A DNA stretch of 35,440 nucleotides from Candidatus Omnitrophota bacterium (GCA_016198905.1 JACQHR010000018.1:1-35440); one strand, 5' to 3'. Shown: positions 15,468 to 23,905, numbered from the stretch's first letter. The notes: a model not told the origin generated them from the letters alone. Numbers and translations: made by a program.

Positions 15468-15770
15468 TTACGCCACTGCGATGCGCTTGAGTTCCTCATC
15501 CGGTACAAGGAGGACATGGCAACGGACGGCTTTGGCCGCTTTCATGATGGACGAGATGCGGGGATCGTGCCGAAGACTTTCTGTTCGAGCGACATGCGGC
15601 TGAGGAATCCTCAGTTTTTTAGCCAATGCCCGCTGAGAGAGTTTGCGCCGCCGACGCATGATGGCCAGCTGTGTGGGAAGCGGTAGCTCGGCGAACAGCT
15701 TGGCATGCTCCAATGCCGCCTGCGGATTCGCCTCAAGCAACTCCTGCAAGTGCTTGTCAAATCCCTTCAT
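15468..15770 (-). CDS. HigA-like XRE-family antitoxin
   Basis: The 100-aa protein has a helix-turn-helix in its middle (QLAIMRRRRKLSQRALAKKLRIPQPHVARTE, about residues 33-63), the layout of XRE-family antitoxins of HigBA and RelBE-type systems. The N-terminal part (LLEANPQAALEHAKLFAEL) would bind the toxin. Its ATG overlaps the stop of the toxin gene (ATGA at 15767-15770). Toxin-first order is typical of higBA. The protein should bind the palindrome at 16128-16145 and repress the pair. Confidence 0.88.
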   Translation of the reverse strand: MKGFDKHLQELLEANPQAALEHAKLFAELPLPTQLAIMRRRRKLSQRALAKKLRIPQPHVARTESLRHDPRISSIMKAAKAVRCHVLLVPDEELKRIAVA

Positions 15771-16108
15771 CGAGCCATCACCTCCCTCAGTCTCTTCCTT
15801 GCAAGGGCCAGATCATTCTTCGGTGTTTTGGGGCTCTTTTTCTCGATGCCATGCACGAGCCACACCGCTTCCTTCCAAATGCCAAGAAATAACCGGTACT
15901 GAATCCCATCATAGAGCCGCTTCAATTCCCACAACTTGTCGCCAAGCGGCCGAACGGTAATCTGCTGCGACCGCAACCCTTCGGCTCCCAGCACTTCCAA
16001 ATCTAGCGCGAGCCGGGCGAACGCTTTGGGGCGCTCCTTCGCCAGGCCAGCGAGATAGTTGCTCACCGGTCCACAGTGACCGTCAGGGTAATACAAAATC
16101 ACGAGCAC
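15767..16108 (-). CDS. HigB/RelE-like toxin (Gp49 group)
   Basis: The 113-aa protein fits the RelE/HigB superfamily, Gp49-like group: VRPLGDKLWELKRLYDGIQYRLFLGIWKEAVWLVHGIEKKSPKTPKNDLALARKR has the usual L-W-E-L-R, Y-R-x-F and HGF-x-KK-x-x-K-T-P pattern near the C-terminus. Such toxins cut mRNA at the ribosome. The GTG at 16108 is used, with GGAG seven nt upstream. The partner antitoxin follows with a 4-nt overlap. The promoter is just upstream. Residues expected for catalysis are conserved, so it is likely active. Confidence 0.85.
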   Translation of the reverse strand: MLVILYYPDGHCGPVSNYLAGLAKERPKAFARLALDLEVLGAEGLRSQQITVRPLGDKLWELKRLYDGIQYRLFLGIWKEAVWLVHGIEKKSPKTPKNDLALARKRLREVMAR

Positions 16109-16125
16109 TTACCAACTCCGAGGTG

Positions 16126-16154
16126 ATGATAACATATCTGTTATCGTATGACAA
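16126..16154 (-). promoter_or_regulatory. Promoter and operator of the toxin-antitoxin pair
   Basis: On the minus strand TTGTCA (16149-16154) and TATCAT (16126-16131) are 17 bp apart. The spacer and -10 box overlap a near-perfect palindrome GATAACAGATATGTTATC (16128-16145). Binding there would block RNA polymerase, as expected for autorepression by an XRE antitoxin. Confidence 0.8.
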
Positions 16155-16210
16155 TGGGATCTTCGAAGGCGGTTTTCCGTGGGCCACCTTCGATGCGTTC
16201 ACTCCAACAA

Positions 16211-16245
16211 GAACCCTCTCTCGCCGTGATGGCGAGAGAGGGTTC
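16211..16245. terminator. Perfect 15-bp hairpin downstream of the basic secreted protein gene
   Basis: GAACCCTCTCTCGCC and GGCGAGAGAGGGTTC are perfect inverted copies with a 5-nt loop (16226-16230). It lies 17 nt after the stop of the gene ending at 16262 (minus strand), with only a weak T-run (TTGTT). It is probably a terminator or a 3'-end stabilising hairpin. Confidence 0.6.
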
Positions 16246-16261
16246 GATTCTGCGAAGAGAC

Positions 16262-16588
16262 TTACTGGCGGTCGGACGCGACGGGTGAAGCGTCGGTCTG
16301 AGTGCTGCGAGCTCCTCCGCGGTGATGACCGGAGGCGGTCGTCGCCTTCCCGGAACGTTTCTTGGACGCGCTCTTTCGGTTGTGGCCGCGCGAGGCCTTG
16401 CTCGACTTCTTGCGCCTCTTCGGCGCCTGCTCCTGCGACTGCACTTCCGACGGCAACGGACTTGAAGGCGAGAGCGCCGTCGAGGACATCGCCGGACTCT
16501 GTGCCAGCTCTTCCTTGCCTGCCTCTGCCGCAGACACCGTTGCCGAGACCACCATCGAGACGAGCAGCGCGCCCATGAGATGCTTCAT
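16262..16588 (-). CDS. Secreted, lysine/serine-rich basic protein under sigma-54 control
   Basis: The 108-aa protein starts with a signal peptide (MKHLMGALLVSMVVSATVSAA, likely cut near AEA) and then a low-complexity tail: Ser/Pro-rich at about 30-55, then Lys/Arg/Ser/His-rich (KRRKKSSKASR, SASKKRSGK). No domain or PEP motif is seen. It is probably intrinsically disordered and could bind acidic polymers such as DNA or exopolysaccharide, but that is inference. The ATG at 16588 is chosen because AAGGAGGATGCG precedes it. It shares its promoter type with the PEP-CTERM gene, so it is a candidate member of the same regulon. Confidence 0.7.
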   Translation of the reverse strand: MKHLMGALLVSMVVSATVSAAEAGKEELAQSPAMSSTALSPSSPLPSEVQSQEQAPKRRKKSSKASRGHNRKSASKKRSGKATTASGHHRGGARSTQTDASPVASDRQ

Positions 16589-16620
16589 CGCATCCTCCTT
16601 ATTGCGCCATGACTTGTCGA

Positions 16621-16652
16621 CTTGCTCGCTTCTATAGGGCCGTTCCAACGGC
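16621..16652 (-). promoter_or_regulatory. Conserved leader hairpin block (copy B)
   Basis: The minus strand has GCCGTT-GG-AACGGC (16639-16652), CTATAG and CGAGCAAG (16621-16628), matching the PEP-CTERM leader at 14930-14959. Unlike copy A there is no terminator after it; the ribosome site follows about 30 nt later. Confidence 0.6.
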
Positions 16653-16672
16653 AATGCGTCGCGTCATGTAAG

Positions 16673-16688
16673 AGCACACCGCATGCCA
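16673..16688 (-). promoter_or_regulatory. Sigma-54 promoter of the basic secreted protein
   Basis: The minus strand reads TGGCATGCGGTGTGCT, one base different from the PEP-CTERM promoter and with the same GG-to-GC spacing. Confidence 0.85.
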
Positions 16689-16726
16689 ATTGTCGAGACG
16701 CGGTCTGTTCCTCACCGCACCGTTTG

Positions 16727-16737
16727 ACTATAGCGAA
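16727..16737. promoter_or_regulatory. Upstream activator-like box (copy B)
   Basis: ACTATAGCGAA, identical to 15035-15045 and at the same 38-nt distance upstream of the -24 element, while the sequence between box and promoter is not conserved. Confidence 0.65.
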
Positions 16738-16808
16738 GATGGCAGGCAGGACGCGTGATGCGTAGGAACGACGTCGTGAAGAAAAACCGGAACGCTTCAT
16801 CAGGCCAC

Positions 16809-16852
16809 GGGTGACGCGCCCGCCCCGGCGACCACGCAAGGCGGGCCGGGGG
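16809..16852. repeat. GC-rich hairpin after the ZIP gene
   Basis: CCCCGGC (16823-16829) and GCCGGGG (16845-16851) form a stem in a gap between the sigma-54 box and the ZIP stop. It begins with CGGGTGACGCG as in copies A and C of the dispersed element but does not contain its core. It could act as a terminator for the ZIP gene, though no T-run follows. Confidence 0.4.
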
Positions 16853-16872
16853 AGCCAGATCCGACGGGGGTA

Positions 16873-17622
16873 CTACTCGAGCAAGAGCAACAGCAGCATG
16901 AGCCCGACCCCGACGCCAATCGCAGCCATTTGCTGAAGCGACTTGATGGGCTCACGTTCTTTGTGCAGCTCCGGCACGAGGTCCGAGCCTGCGATGTAAA
17001 TGAATCCGCCGGCGGTGAACGGCAGCAGGATCGCTGGCAACTGCGTGACGTACGTCCCCACCGTCAGCGCAAGGAGTGCGCCGACAATGGCGAGCGAGGC
17101 GGAAAGAAAATTCATGCTCAGCGCCTTAGTTGTGCCGAACCCGGCATGGAGCAAGATGGCGACGTTGCCCATTTCCTGCGGAATCTCATGCAGCAGCACG
17201 GCAATGGTCGTCGCCAATCCCACGGGAATGCTGACGAGGTAACTGGCCCCGATCAGTAGCCCATCGATCAAGTTATGCAGCCCTTCGGCGATCACGTTCA
17301 CGTAGCCGACGGGTTGGATGCAGTCGCCGTAATGCGGCACGTGCTCGTGTCTCCAGAGCAGAAACTTTTCCAGCAGGAAAAACGCAAGCAGCCCGGCGAG
17401 AATCGAAACAGAAATCGCGGGGCTCGACTCCGCCGTGCGAAACGCTTCCGGCAGCAGATGGATGAACGCATCGCCGAACATGGCTCCGACGGCCAGGCTG
17501 ACCATCAGGAAGATGACTTGCTGCTGTCGTTGCGTATTCAGCGCCAGGGCTGCGACACCGGCAAACGACACACCGCTGACGACCAAGACGCTGGCAAGCG
17601 CGCACATCCAGGAGATTGGCAT
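16873..17622 (-). CDS. ZIP family metal transporter
   Basis: The 249-aa protein has about eight membrane helices. The metal-site helices are visible: EGLHNLIDGLLIGASY (TM4) and LLHEIPQEMGNVAILLHAGF (TM5), with the ZIP H-N-x-x-D and H-E-x-x-x-E patterns. A short cytosolic histidine-bearing loop (WRHEHVPHYG) precedes TM4. ZIP proteins move Zn2+, Fe2+ or similar ions into the cytoplasm; the metal is not determined. The ATG at 17622 has GAGG 5-6 nt upstream. The Ni-SOD pair is upstream on the same strand, but a promoter-like sequence at 17635-17664 suggests separate transcription. Confidence 0.92.
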   Translation of the reverse strand: MPISWMCALASVLVVSGVSFAGVAALALNTQRQQQVIFLMVSLAVGAMFGDAFIHLLPEAFRTAESSPAISVSILAGLLAFFLLEKFLLWRHEHVPHYGDCIQPVGYVNVIAEGLHNLIDGLLIGASYLVSIPVGLATTIAVLLHEIPQEMGNVAILLHAGFGTTKALSMNFLSASLAIVGALLALTVGTYVTQLPAILLPFTAGGFIYIAGSDLVPELHKEREPIKSLQQMAAIGVGVGLMLLLLLLE

Positions 17623-17634
17623 GAAAGCCTCAGC

Positions 17635-17664
17635 ATTGTAGCAAGACTTCTGGGAGATTCCTAA
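17635..17664 (-). promoter_or_regulatory. Probable promoter of the ZIP gene
   Basis: On the minus strand TTAGGA (17659-17664) and TACAAT (17635-17640) are 18 bp apart, ending 12 nt before the ATG. Confidence 0.4.
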
Positions 17665-17724
17665 CGAAGATCTTGGGGGAAATGCGTGAACTTAGACGAG
17701 CAGAATCAGCGTCGGCGTTGCAGA

Positions 17725-18099
17725 CTATGCCGTGATGGGGACCGGCCGGCGAGCCCAAGGCCAAAGGCGCACTCGAATCGGTCCGATGAGGTCCTGACGC
17801 GTAACGGGGCCTAGTTGCCGGGAATCGAGGCTGTCGGCGGGATGGTCTCCGGCGAGGAAGAATTCGTCGTCGCGCAGACGCCACTGCCGCCCGTCGCGCT
17901 GGATCACGTCGTGCGGCACGCCGATGAGGCGTTTGACGACGGCTCGCCCCCCGAGCGCTGCAGGACGCGCCGCGACGAGCTCGCCTCGCTGCGGGACGCG
18001 TTTCTGGTAGGCGCGCGCGTTGATCCATACCAGCTCGCCCGCGCGCAGCGTCGGTATCATGCTGGGTCCAACTACCCGCATCAGCTTGTACAACGTCAT
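17725..18099 (-). CDS. sodX: Ni-superoxide dismutase maturation protease (S26 signal-peptidase-like)
   Basis: The 124-aa protein is a small S26-family peptidase. GPSMIPTL carries the catalytic serine (S13) and AVVKRLIG the lysine (K56), and GDHPADSLDSRQLGPV is the third conserved box. It lacks the long membrane segments of signal peptidase I, as expected for SodX. It lies directly downstream of sodN on the same strand, 48 nt apart, and would remove the N-terminal leader of pro-NiSOD so that His1 can bind nickel. No good ribosome site precedes its ATG, so its translation may depend on sodN. Confidence 0.92.
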   Translation of the reverse strand: MTLYKLMRVVGPSMIPTLRAGELVWINARAYQKRVPQRGELVAARPAALGGRAVVKRLIGVPHDVIQRDGRQWRLRDDEFFLAGDHPADSLDSRQLGPVTRQDLIGPIRVRLWPWARRPVPITA

Positions 18100-18147
18100 G
18101 TTTGTAACTCTTACTTTGTGCTTATTGCTTAGTGCTGTGTGCTCGAG

Positions 18148-18615
18148 TTATTTCTTCTTTGCAGCCTCAGCCTTGCCGAACATCTCGCTGATCTTGGCCA
18201 CAGCATCCATCAGCTCCTGCGACTTCGCAAGATCGACGTGCTGCTTGTTGTACGAGCACAGTTTTGCGGCTTTCCAGAACGTCTCGTGCAAATCGGGAAA
18301 CATCGCCAGGTGCTCGGGCTTGAAGTAGTCGGTCCAGAGGATCAAGAGTTCCTGCTTGCAGATCCGCGCATGCTCTTCCTTAGTAGTCGTCATGCGCACG
18401 ACGGTGTTGCGATATTCGAGATGATCGTGGGCGGGAGCGGTCGCGGCAGGCACGGGCAGGTCGGTGACTTTCTTATTCATCGTATGGACGGTCTTGGCCG
18501 CAATCGCTGCGCCATGCGGATCGTAAATCCCGCACGGCACATCACAGTGGGCGTAGACGGGTTCGATGCCGAAGAGCCGATCGATGAGACGGGTCAGACG
18601 CTGCGCAAGTGCCAT
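18148..18615 (-). CDS. sodN: Nickel-dependent superoxide dismutase
   Basis: The 155-aa protein contains the nickel hook HCDVPCGIYDP at residues 23-33, preceded by a 22-residue leader that SodX would remove to expose His23 as the new N-terminus; Cys24 and Cys28 are the nickel ligands. The rest is helical as in NiSOD, with the conserved ICKQELLILWTDYF and ETFWKAAKLCSYNKQHVD segments. The enzyme converts superoxide to oxygen and hydrogen peroxide. The start has a perfect ATAGGAGG ribosome site. Export is not required; the leader is a pro-peptide. sodX follows immediately. Confidence 0.96.
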   Translation of the reverse strand: MALAQRLTRLIDRLFGIEPVYAHCDVPCGIYDPHGAAIAAKTVHTMNKKVTDLPVPAATAPAHDHLEYRNTVVRMTTTKEEHARICKQELLILWTDYFKPEHLAMFPDLHETFWKAAKLCSYNKQHVDLAKSQELMDAVAKISEMFGKAEAAKKK

Positions 18616-18674
18616 GGTGCCTCCTATCGGTTGACCGGTGAGTGACTCAGGTGGGACACGTAACCTTCGAGGTC

Positions 18675-18703
18675 ATTATAGGAGCGCGGGCGATCCGCTT
18701 CAA
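18675..18703 (-). promoter_or_regulatory. Promoter of the sodN-sodX pair
   Basis: On the minus strand TTGAAG (18698-18703) and TATAAT (18675-18680) are 17 bp apart and point at sodN about 60 nt downstream. No Nur operator can be recognised by eye. Confidence 0.7.
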
Positions 18704-18770
18704 GTTAGAGCCACGCGCAGCGCAGATTGGCGAGGGCGGCTTGGAGGAGCCGGTCAAGCCGTCGCGGCCA

Positions 18771-21700
18771 TTAGGGTGCCGCGATGATCTGGCCGGAGGC
18801 TTTGATGATGAAGGCTGCCCGCCCTTCCGTGGTGCCGGAGGGATCTGTCGTCGCCAGGATCTCAACGCGTAATCGGTGCCATAACGCCAGATTCGCCGGT
18901 AGGGTTGTCGACCAGTTGACAACGCGGCCAGGTGTGACAGTTAGTGGTTGGGAGAAAACGACACGCGGCGGACTGACGCTGCGGTCCTCCACTCGCACCG
19001 TCATCGTGGTGATCGTCACGCCGATGTCGGCTGTTGCGGTCCCGCTGACCGCAATCGGCTGCACGCGATTCACTGTGGACCCGATTGCAGGGACAACGAC
19101 AACAATCTCAGGAGGAGGCGGAACGGCATCCTGCACCGAGACGTTCAGGGCTTCTGCATCCTCGAAGGAGCCGTCCGACACACGGAAGGTGATAGGATAG
19201 CTGCCCGCCTGCCGATAGTCCGGTCGCCAGACGAACCGGAAGGTATTGAGGGGTGGCTGCAGTCCGACCTCAATCTCTTGAAGCATTGTTACATCGGCCA
19301 TGGTGACGGTTCCGTCCGCATTGACATCCGCCACGGCCAACTGCTTCGCCGTCAGCGTGGCAAGCCCGCTGACGTGTCGTCCGATCAGCAGCGCATCCCC
19401 GATATCCGCGGCGCAGCTCGAGGCAGCGCCGTTCTGATCGCAACTAAAATTGACATCGCCCAGCGGCACGAAGGTCGCCCGGATCGGCATCGGCTCCGCG
19501 CTGAATGTCACCGAATCACCGTCTGCTCCGAACACGCTAAAGGCCAACTGTACACCTTCGGACGTCGTTTGAGGTCCTGGGAGGGTCACAAGCGGCTGGT
19601 CGATGACCTCCAATGGGTAGATCTCTTCAGCCTTCGCGTAGAGGTCGGTCGCAATGAACTTCAGCGGATACGTGCCGGCCTGATCGAACCTCGGGGTCCA
19701 GGTCAGACGCCCACGAATTTCTCCAGGCTGATCCACGTCAACTTTCCATTGAGCGCCCGCGGGTAAGTTCTCAATCTCCAACGTCATGTCGTCGAACTCT
19801 TCATCCGTAGCCTTAACATAGATTTCTGTCGGAAATCCCTCAAACGCATGAGACGATCCGTCGATCCGAAGCTCTGGCGGGGTGCTTAACGGGGTCACGC
19901 GAACAGGAATCGTGGCGGTACGGGTGGATGCGCCTGCACTGGCCTGGACTTCAAGCGTATAATCGCCGACTTGACCCGCGCGGTTCCGCCTCGACTCGCG
20001 GGGTAAAGGCGTCCAACGGAATACCGCCACCGCCCAGCCGGGTCCGGAGGCAACCGGGTGCAGTCGGACGCCGAATGGCAGCAAGCCGGGCATTGACAGC
20101 GAGACAGGCCTGCGAGATCGATCCACCGCAGTCACGAAAAACCGTAGCTGCTGTCCCTGCATGATCGTCTTCGCTCCAGGCGGGACGATATGGAAGGGCT
20201 CTTCCCGATCAAACACGACGAACGTGGCACCCGTGCCGACTTCGGCCTGGCCATCGCTTACCAAAAAATGCGCGTCGCGATACACGCCGGATTGGGTCAG
20301 GCTCGGGGTCCAGGTCATCGTCTTCTGTGTCGCATCAAATGTCGCCCCGGGCGGCAGGTCAACCGCAGTATACGTCACCGGCTGCCGCTCCGGATCAATA
20401 GCTCTCAGGCGAAGTATAGAACGCCGCCCCTCATGCAGGTACTCGGTCCTCACTGGTGGGCGGAAGTATGGGGCTTGGTTGACCTGCACCACCCGTGGCT
20501 TACTGTAGAACCCAGTCCTGGCCATGCCGAAACGCGACGTCGGCCATTCGACGGCGCTGGGCGTTGTGAGACCCTCGAGCGCCCAGGCGTTGAGGCGCCC
20601 ATTCCACACACCGCTGCCGAGCAGGTCGGCGCGGCCGTCGAGATCCAAATCGCTCAGCGTTAGGCGGCCCATGGTGCCGTCGGGTGGAGCGATCTTCGGC
20701 CAGCCAGCCACCGAGGTACCATCTGCATGCCATGCCCACACCTCATTACCGCGCGCATTGGAGCTGACGATCTCAATCGTTCCATCCCCATCCACATCGC
20801 CGAGCACGGGGGAACCGGCCAGGCCGGACTCCGGCATGGTGGCACTCGCCAGTTCCCGCCCTCGATGGTCATACACCCCGATCACGCGGGTGCGTGTTGG
20901 GTCGGCCCACAGGTTCTGTGGAACCACGAGTTCGAGATCCCCATCCGCATCCAAATCTCCCACTACAGGCGGAGAGCCACGAGCAGAGATGGTGTTCGGC
21001 CAGCCTTCCACCGATCGGCCGTCAGCTCGAAACGCCAGGATGCGTATGGACGGGTACGCGGGCACGCCTTGGACGTGCACGAGCACCTCAGGCGAACCGT
21101 CTCCTTCGAGATCGGCGATGACGGGGGGTTGGTACACTGTGCCCAGGATCATCCGCGGCCAGCCGTTCATGACCGTTCCTGTCGAGTGGAAGGCGTAGAG
21201 AATGGATTCGTCACTTCCCTCGCGTGTCACGCCCGGCATATCGCGTGAGGTGGCCACGACCAGCTCGGCCTTGCCGTCTCGATCCAGATCGCCAATGGTC
21301 ATGCCGTCAGAGAGCCACGCGGTTGAGTAACCGATAACTTCCGGCAGAAATCCCAGGCTGGCGACTTCCCATGTGAGTGTGGGGAAACGAACCGGCCAAC
21401 CCGGTTTCGATTGCCCGCTGGGACTGAGCAGATAGATCGCTGCAGCGCCAGGTTTATTGAACCATCCGCCAAACGGGGTGTAGGCATTTGCGGCGATTTC
21501 AGGTATACCATCACCATCCACGTCCGCCACAGCTGGACCCTGCACACCGCCTTCCGGGATATCGATGGGCCAGTTTGGCAAGGACGCGCCGTCTGGTTTC
21601 AGCGCATAGAGTCGGCCACCCTGATACGAGTTGAGAATAATATCGAGGCGGCCGTCCCGGTCAAGGTCTGCCAGGGCTTGATCATCGGATCCGCCAAAGA

Positions 21701-23864
21701 GAGACACGGGCCACGCGCCTTCGGCAAGGCGTCCGTCCGGACGAAAACGGTAAGCTTTATGGATCGTACTGTAATCCGGGGCGATGATGACATCCTGTTC
21801 GCCATCTCGATCTAGGTCCTCAACGGCGGCTGCGGCTTGGATGATGCCGCCCGCTGAGAGCAAGACCGGCCATCCGGTACGTTGCGGGCTGAGCACGGTC
21901 CCCAGCGACATCGGCAGCTCGGTGGCATAGTCCACGGCCGTTACGGCCAGCCGCAGCCGTATAGTCGTCCCAGGGGTGATGGAGGAACTCAGCGCGACGT
22001 GGAAGGTGCCGTTCTTTGGCGTCCTGGGCGTCTCGAAATCGCCATACGTCACGGTCCCGGACAGCACATTGACCAAGGGGTCCTGACTGATGAGGGTGGC
22101 GGAGACTCCGGTGAGCAACGCCTGCCCATTGATGAGTGAAATGGTAAGATCCAGTGTTTCGCCTGGCTCCATGAAGCCGTTGGGGTTCCCTGTGGAATCC
22201 GCCTTGCCGACTCGGCCGAGCCGAAGAATGCGTGGAGTTTGGCCTGGGATGTACTGCTTGGCAAGCTGCGCGGCCTTGAGCGCGTTGATGCGGCCGGCAC
22301 CGGTGTCCTCATCCGATCCCAACACCCCGACATCGTCCGCCGACAGGGAGAGGACATCCCGGACGTCTTCGTTCGTCAGCGTCGGCTGGATGCTCAGGAT
22401 CAGCGCAACGGTTCCAACGACATGAGGACACGCCATGCTAGTGCCGCTGAATGACTGGTAGCCATCTGCGGGAACGGTCGAGAGGATCCCCACTCCTGGC
22501 GCACCCACGTCAATCCGAGGGCCGTAGTTGGAAAATGTCGCGCGCATATCCTCCTCGGTCGTAGCCGAGACGGTGATGGGCTCCGGTTGGCTGGCGGGAG
22601 AGTAATCCGCCACATCACGGCCGTCGTTACCGGCCGCGAACACCACGACCGTCCCCAGACTGTGTGCATAGGCAACCGCGTCCTCAGTCACCGTTGGGTG
22701 TTCAGGATCCGATGGGCACCCGCCCCGGCAGCCCCAACTGTTATTCAGCACGTCCGCCCCGCGGTCGACCGCATACTGGATCGCCGACGCCAGCCAATCG
22801 AGCGACCCGGAGCCGCCGTCACTGAGGCCCTTAGCGGCAAGCAGCGTGGCGTTCGGCGCCACACCGACGACGCCCAGCGCATTATGCCCCACCGCCGCAA
22901 TGGTGCCCGCTACATGGGTGCCGTGGCTATGACCATCCTTGGGATCGCCGTCGTTGCTCGCAAAGTCGTAGCCGTGCACGTCATCGACGAAGCCGTTGTT
23001 GTCGTTGTCCACGCCATCACCCGCGATTTCACCTGGATTCGTCCAGATGTTTTGCGCCAGGTCCGGATGCGTGTAGTCGATGCCGGTATCAATCACACCA
23101 ACGAGGACACCCTGACCAGGACCAGCGATTGGATCTGTGAATTCATCCCATGCGGACGAGGCCTGAATCTTCTGCAGGCCCCAGAGCTCGCCATAGGACG
23201 GGTCGTTAGGTTCCGCCAACACTTCGGCCTTGTAGTTCGGATGGGCATACGCGACATGCGGATCGCGGGCGAACTCCTCGGCGGCCTTAAGAACGTCCGT
23301 GTCCTTCGGCAATTCCAGCAGATAAACCTGGGAAAGATCCGGTGGGGGAACTCCGCGCGACCGCGCTGCTCGACGGGCGAACCGAGTTCGGATGGCCGCC
23401 ACACGGGCCTGCTCCTGTTCGGCCAGCGCTTGTGCAAACACCACGCCACCCCTCGCGCGCAGGCCGGCTTCCGCGCGCTCCGTCCGGAAGATCGGACGAG
23501 CTGATATCACTCGGTGCTGCGCATGAAGTTGTTCGAAGCGAGCTGAGCGATCACTCGTCGCCTGCTGCAGCACCCCGGAGCGGCGCATCTTGAGGAGACA
23601 GTGGACGCACTGGGTCACGGAGTCCCGATACTTGACGATAAGCTGGCCTGGAACGTACCGATCGGTAGGGCTGATTGCGACGGCGAGCGATTCGACTGTG
23701 GGGGGAGCGATTAAGCGGCCTTGCGTGTCGAAGGGCGCCTGTTGTCCTGTTGGTCCACGCGAGTCCTCCTCAGAAGACACCACCGCCTCGGCTGGGGAGA
23801 CGACCGGGCCGAATAGTGACACGAGGCATACGAACGATGTGACGATTCGACTGACTCGCGCCAT
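18771..23864 (-). CDS. Giant secreted subtilase with FG-GAP propeller, Ig-like repeats and a dockerin-like domain
   Basis: This 1697-aa protein starts with a signal peptide (ATG 23864, MARVSRIVTSFVCLVSLFG). Then come a fervidolysin-like propeptide (VPGQLIVKYRDS, about 65-75) and an S8 subtilase domain: Asp259 in GVIDTG, His317 in HGTHVAG and Ser476 in FSGTSMACPHV. From about 670 to 1100 eight FG-GAP/VCBS-type repeats occur (DLDRDGEQD, DVDGDGIPE, DLDLDGRAD and the like), probably a beta-propeller with calcium sites. Ig/cadherin-like repeats follow (about 1130-1580), with an inserted dockerin-like pair (DVNADGTVTMADVTML, about 1475-1530) and a final Ig-like domain. All catalytic residues are present. 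The ATG at 23864 is preferred to TTG 23903, which lies against the riboswitch terminator. It stands under c-di-GMP control. Confidence 0.9.
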   Translation of the reverse strand: MARVSRIVTSFVCLVSLFGPVVSPAEAVVSSEEDSRGPTGQQAPFDTQGRLIAPPTVESLAVAISPTDRYVPGQLIVKYRDSVTQCVHCLLKMRRSGVLQQATSDRSARFEQLHAQHRVISARPIFRTERAEAGLRARGGVVFAQALAEQEQARVAAIRTRFARRAARSRGVPPPDLSQVYLLELPKDTDVLKAAEEFARDPHVAYAHPNYKAEVLAEPNDPSYGELWGLQKIQASSAWDEFTDPIAGPGQGVLVGVIDTGIDYTHPDLAQNIWTNPGEIAGDGVDNDNNGFVDDVHGYDFASNDGDPKDGHSHGTHVAGTIAAVGHNALGVVGVAPNATLLAAKGLSDGGSGSLDWLASAIQYAVDRGADVLNNSWGCRGGCPSDPEHPTVTEDAVAYAHSLGTVVVFAAGNDGRDVADYSPASQPEPITVSATTEEDMRATFSNYGPRIDVGAPGVGILSTVPADGYQSFSGTSMACPHVVGTVALILSIQPTLTNEDVRDVLSLSADDVGVLGSDEDTGAGRINALKAAQLAKQYIPGQTPRILRLGRVGKADSTGNPNGFMEPGETLDLTISLINGQALLTGVSATLISQDPLVNVLSGTVTYGDFETPRTPKNGTFHVALSSSITPGTTIRLRLAVTAVDYATELPMSLGTVLSPQRTGWPVLLSAGGIIQAAAAVEDLDRDGEQDVIIAPDYSTIHKAYRFRPDGRLAEGAWPVSLFGGSDDQALADLDRDGRLDIILNSYQGGRLYALKPDGASLPNWPIDIPEGGVQGPAVADVDGDGIPEIAANAYTPFGGWFNKPGAAAIYLLSPSGQSKPGWPVRFPTLTWEVASLGFLPEVIGYSTAWLSDGMTIGDLDRDGKAELVVATSRDMPGVTREGSDESILYAFHSTGTVMNGWPRMILGTVYQPPVIADLEGDGSPEVLVHVQGVPAYPSIRILAFRADGRSVEGWPNTISARGSPPVVGDLDADGDLELVVPQNLWADPTRTRVIGVYDHRGRELASATMPESGLAGSPVLGDVDGDGTIEIVSSNARGNEVWAWHADGTSVAGWPKIAPPDGTMGRLTLSDLDLDGRADLLGSGVWNGRLNAWALEGLTTPSAVEWPTSRFGMARTGFYSKPRVVQVNQAPYFRPPVRTEYLHEGRRSILRLRAIDPERQPVTYTAVDLPPGATFDATQKTMTWTPSLTQSGVYRDAHFLVSDGQAEVGTGATFVVFDREEPFHIVPPGAKTIMQGQQLRFFVTAVDRSRRPVSLSMPGLLPFGVRLHPVASGPGWAVAVFRWTPLPRESRRNRAGQVGDYTLEVQASAGASTRTATIPVRVTPLSTPPELRIDGSSHAFEGFPTEIYVKATDEEFDDMTLEIENLPAGAQWKVDVDQPGEIRGRLTWTPRFDQAGTYPLKFIATDLYAKAEEIYPLEVIDQPLVTLPGPQTTSEGVQLAFSVFGADGDSVTFSAEPMPIRATFVPLGDVNFSCDQNGAASSCAADIGDALLIGRHVSGLATLTAKQLAVADVNADGTVTMADVTMLQEIEVGLQPPLNTFRFVWRPDYRQAGSYPITFRVSDGSFEDAEALNVSVQDAVPPPPEIVVVVPAIGSTVNRVQPIAVSGTATADIGVTITTMTVRVEDRSVSPPRVVFSQPLTVTPGRVVNWSTTLPANLALWHRLRVEILATTDPSGTTEGRAAFIIKASGQIIAAP

Positions 23865-23905
23865 CCGCTCCTGTGATGTTGTCTTGGCTCCACTGTCCGT
23901 CAAGC

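Noticed and set aside
22587..23504. Plus-strand frame of 305 codons opposite the subtilase
   Set aside because: Arg/His-rich, no domain, antisense to the intact S8 catalytic domain.
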